The position numbers and the translations under genes were made by a program. A stretch of 6,195 nt of DNA from Verrucomicrobiota bacterium (GTDB lineage: Bacteria > Verrucomicrobiota > Verrucomicrobiia > Opitutales > UBA2995). Positions within the stretch are counted from its first letter, which is position 1. Every line of letters starts with the position of its first letter. Shown here one piece after another: positions 5,716-6,195 of the stretch. The notes beneath the pieces were generated by a model that did not search any database, was not told where the DNA came from, and was given only the letters and a program-made list of their open reading frames with translations. The stretch covers positions 1-6,195 of the forward strand of contig JAPUIL010000198.1 in NCBI GenBank assembly GCA_027297085.1, read 5' to 3'.

Positions 5716-5887
5716 GAATGGCACTAAGTTAGGGCGGCTTTGGGCGAATCTGCGGTCCGTTCCTTTTGAGGGGGTCAAACCTTCAATCCCGCATTCATTC
5801 GACAAGCTCATGACAGGTGGCATGCATCAGCCGTCGCCTTGACAGGCTATGGCCAGACACGCGATTGCAAGGAATGACCCCGTAGCC
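5716..5887 (-). repeat. Right inverted-repeat arm
   Basis: Its complement matches the left arm in two blocks: 5860-5887 against 4181-4208 (26 of 28), and 5716-5795 against 4215-4296 (about 68 of 82 columns with two single-base gaps). Between the blocks it has 64 bases where the left arm has six. The shared CATGCC (complement at 5819-5824) shows the left arm lost, or the right gained, about 35 and 23 bases on either side. It carries an inverted exact copy of GTTTGACCCCCT at 5769-5780. Confidence 0.75.
5796..5818. repeat. Dispersed palindromic repeat, TTCGACAAGCTCA type
   Basis: CATTCGACAAGCTCATGACA (5796-5815) resembles the widespread intergenic repeat of the form CCTTCGACAAGCTCAGGGCA (recalled, not searched). 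It occupies exactly one of the two stretches that the left arm lacks, which suggests it was inserted into the right arm. Confidence 0.4.
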
Positions 5888-6195
5888 TTCACTGAAATCA
5901 CGGAACTGTATCCTGAAGGTCTTTGATTTTTGTTTAAACCTTAGGAGAATCCTCAAGGATAGCGCTCATCTTTTTAATATGAGTTCCGGCGCATTGAGTA
6001 AACCCAAACGTTTCAAACTCCTTCAAAAGTGCAGACTTTATCTAATTGAAAACCAGAGTGTTATGAATATTAATATTGAATATTATATCCTTATAAAAAG
6101 TTTCGTTACAAAAACGCTCTTTTGCAGGCTAAAACCGACATGCACGTATAGCTGCGTTCCAACCCGCAACCCGCTTGGTCACGTAGGTTACTACG
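5888..6195. other. AT-rich stretch without a recognisable gene
   Basis: Composition falls to 12 G+C of 60 at 6061-6120. The stretch holds an inverted repeat (CCTTAGGA and TCCTCAAGG at 5939-5958), a perfect AT palindrome AATATTAATATT at 6066-6077, and a near-tandem GAATATTA at 6065-6072 and 6078-6085. On the minus strand, 5938-6039 is a 33-codon fragment between stops, containing TQCAGTHIKKMSAILEDSP. It has a C-x3-H motif like the zinc site of alanyl-tRNA editing (SAD) domains, but too little else to call a gene. I see no promoter, tRNA or continuation of the IS481 transposase here. Confidence 0.5.

Larger units (their letters stand above)
4181..5887. mobile_element. Inverted-repeat-bounded cassette carrying an amidohydrolase gene
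   Basis: The outermost 28 bases of the two ends match in inverted orientation at 26 positions (GGCTTCGGGGTCATTCCTTG at 4181-4200; complement of 5868-5887). After a length difference, a second block matches at about 68 of 82 columns (left 4215-4296, right 5716-5795). Between the arms is one GC-rich amidohydrolase gene and no transposase. The left end falls inside the IS481 transposase fragment. No target-site duplication is evident. I infer a non-autonomous element, or two related repeats in opposite orientation that have captured a passenger gene. The true tips may be at about 4187 and 5881, where GGGGTCATTCC begins, because the outer GGCT-C match could be chance. Confidence 0.6.

Noticed and set aside
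6169..6181. CACGTAGGTTAC near the window end, 11 of 12 like CACATAGGTTAC in the IS481 end
   Set aside because: It has the same orientation as the left end, so it is not the missing right terminus. The TCTAAACACAT part is absent and the match is too short.
1..6195. CRISPR array, tRNA, rRNA or riboswitch
   Set aside because: No regularly spaced repeat-spacer pattern, cloverleaf or conserved ribosomal RNA sequence was seen. The only tandem repeats are the two-unit cases listed.

Overview
The window looks like an accessory, rearranged stretch of a free-living environmental bacterium. A Verrucomicrobiota or Planctomycetota relative is the best guess. The reasons are three secreted, sparsely packed catabolic genes on the minus strand (an FAD_oxidored-type protein, a double alpha/beta-hydrolase and an NHL propeller protein), a carbohydrate-binding-module remnant, start sites without clear Shine-Dalgarno sequences, and short dispersed palindromic repeats between genes. 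The taxonomic call is inference only.

Layout, left to right. At 24-1040 (-) is the N-terminal part of a secreted FAD-dependent oxidoreductase that loses family similarity near the window edge and is probably broken. At 1059-1160 a spacer holds a likely leftward terminator and a REP-like hairpin. At 1161-2690 (-) is a secreted protein with two tandem alpha/beta-hydrolase domains, each with a complete Ser-Asp-His triad; its 5' end is built from a 33-bp tandem repeat. At 2795-3721 (-) is a secreted six-bladed NHL propeller with the residues expected of a peptidyl-alpha-hydroxyglycine alpha-amidating lyase (PAL). At 3830-3994 (-) is the C-terminal end of a CBM6-like domain, cut off by mobile DNA. 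At 4002-4186 (+) is the left end of an IS481-family element, with two 24-bp-spaced end repeats and the first ~41 residues of its transposase.

The IS481 transposase is interrupted where a second structure begins. A long imperfect inverted repeat (left arm about 4181-4296, right arm about 5716-5887) encloses one GC-rich amidohydrolase gene on the minus strand (about 4399-5597). That gene keeps every metal ligand of the superfamily but has an in-frame TAA at 5458-5460. The enclosed gene is much richer in GC than the DNA around it (42 of 60 bases at 4741-4800 against 24 of 60 at 5881-5940). No transposase lies between the arms. The arrangement reads as a non-autonomous, inverted-repeat-bounded unit carrying a passenger hydrolase, nested in an older insertion sequence. 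This is the most unusual part of the window.

From 5890 to the end the DNA becomes AT-rich, with no convincing gene. It holds a 33-codon fragment with a C-x3-H motif and a small AT-rich palindrome.

Functionally, the three minus-strand genes and the CBM remnant suggest an exported polymer-degradation cluster, but nothing in the sequence fixes the substrate. Breaks at both ends of the cluster suggest that the region is decaying.
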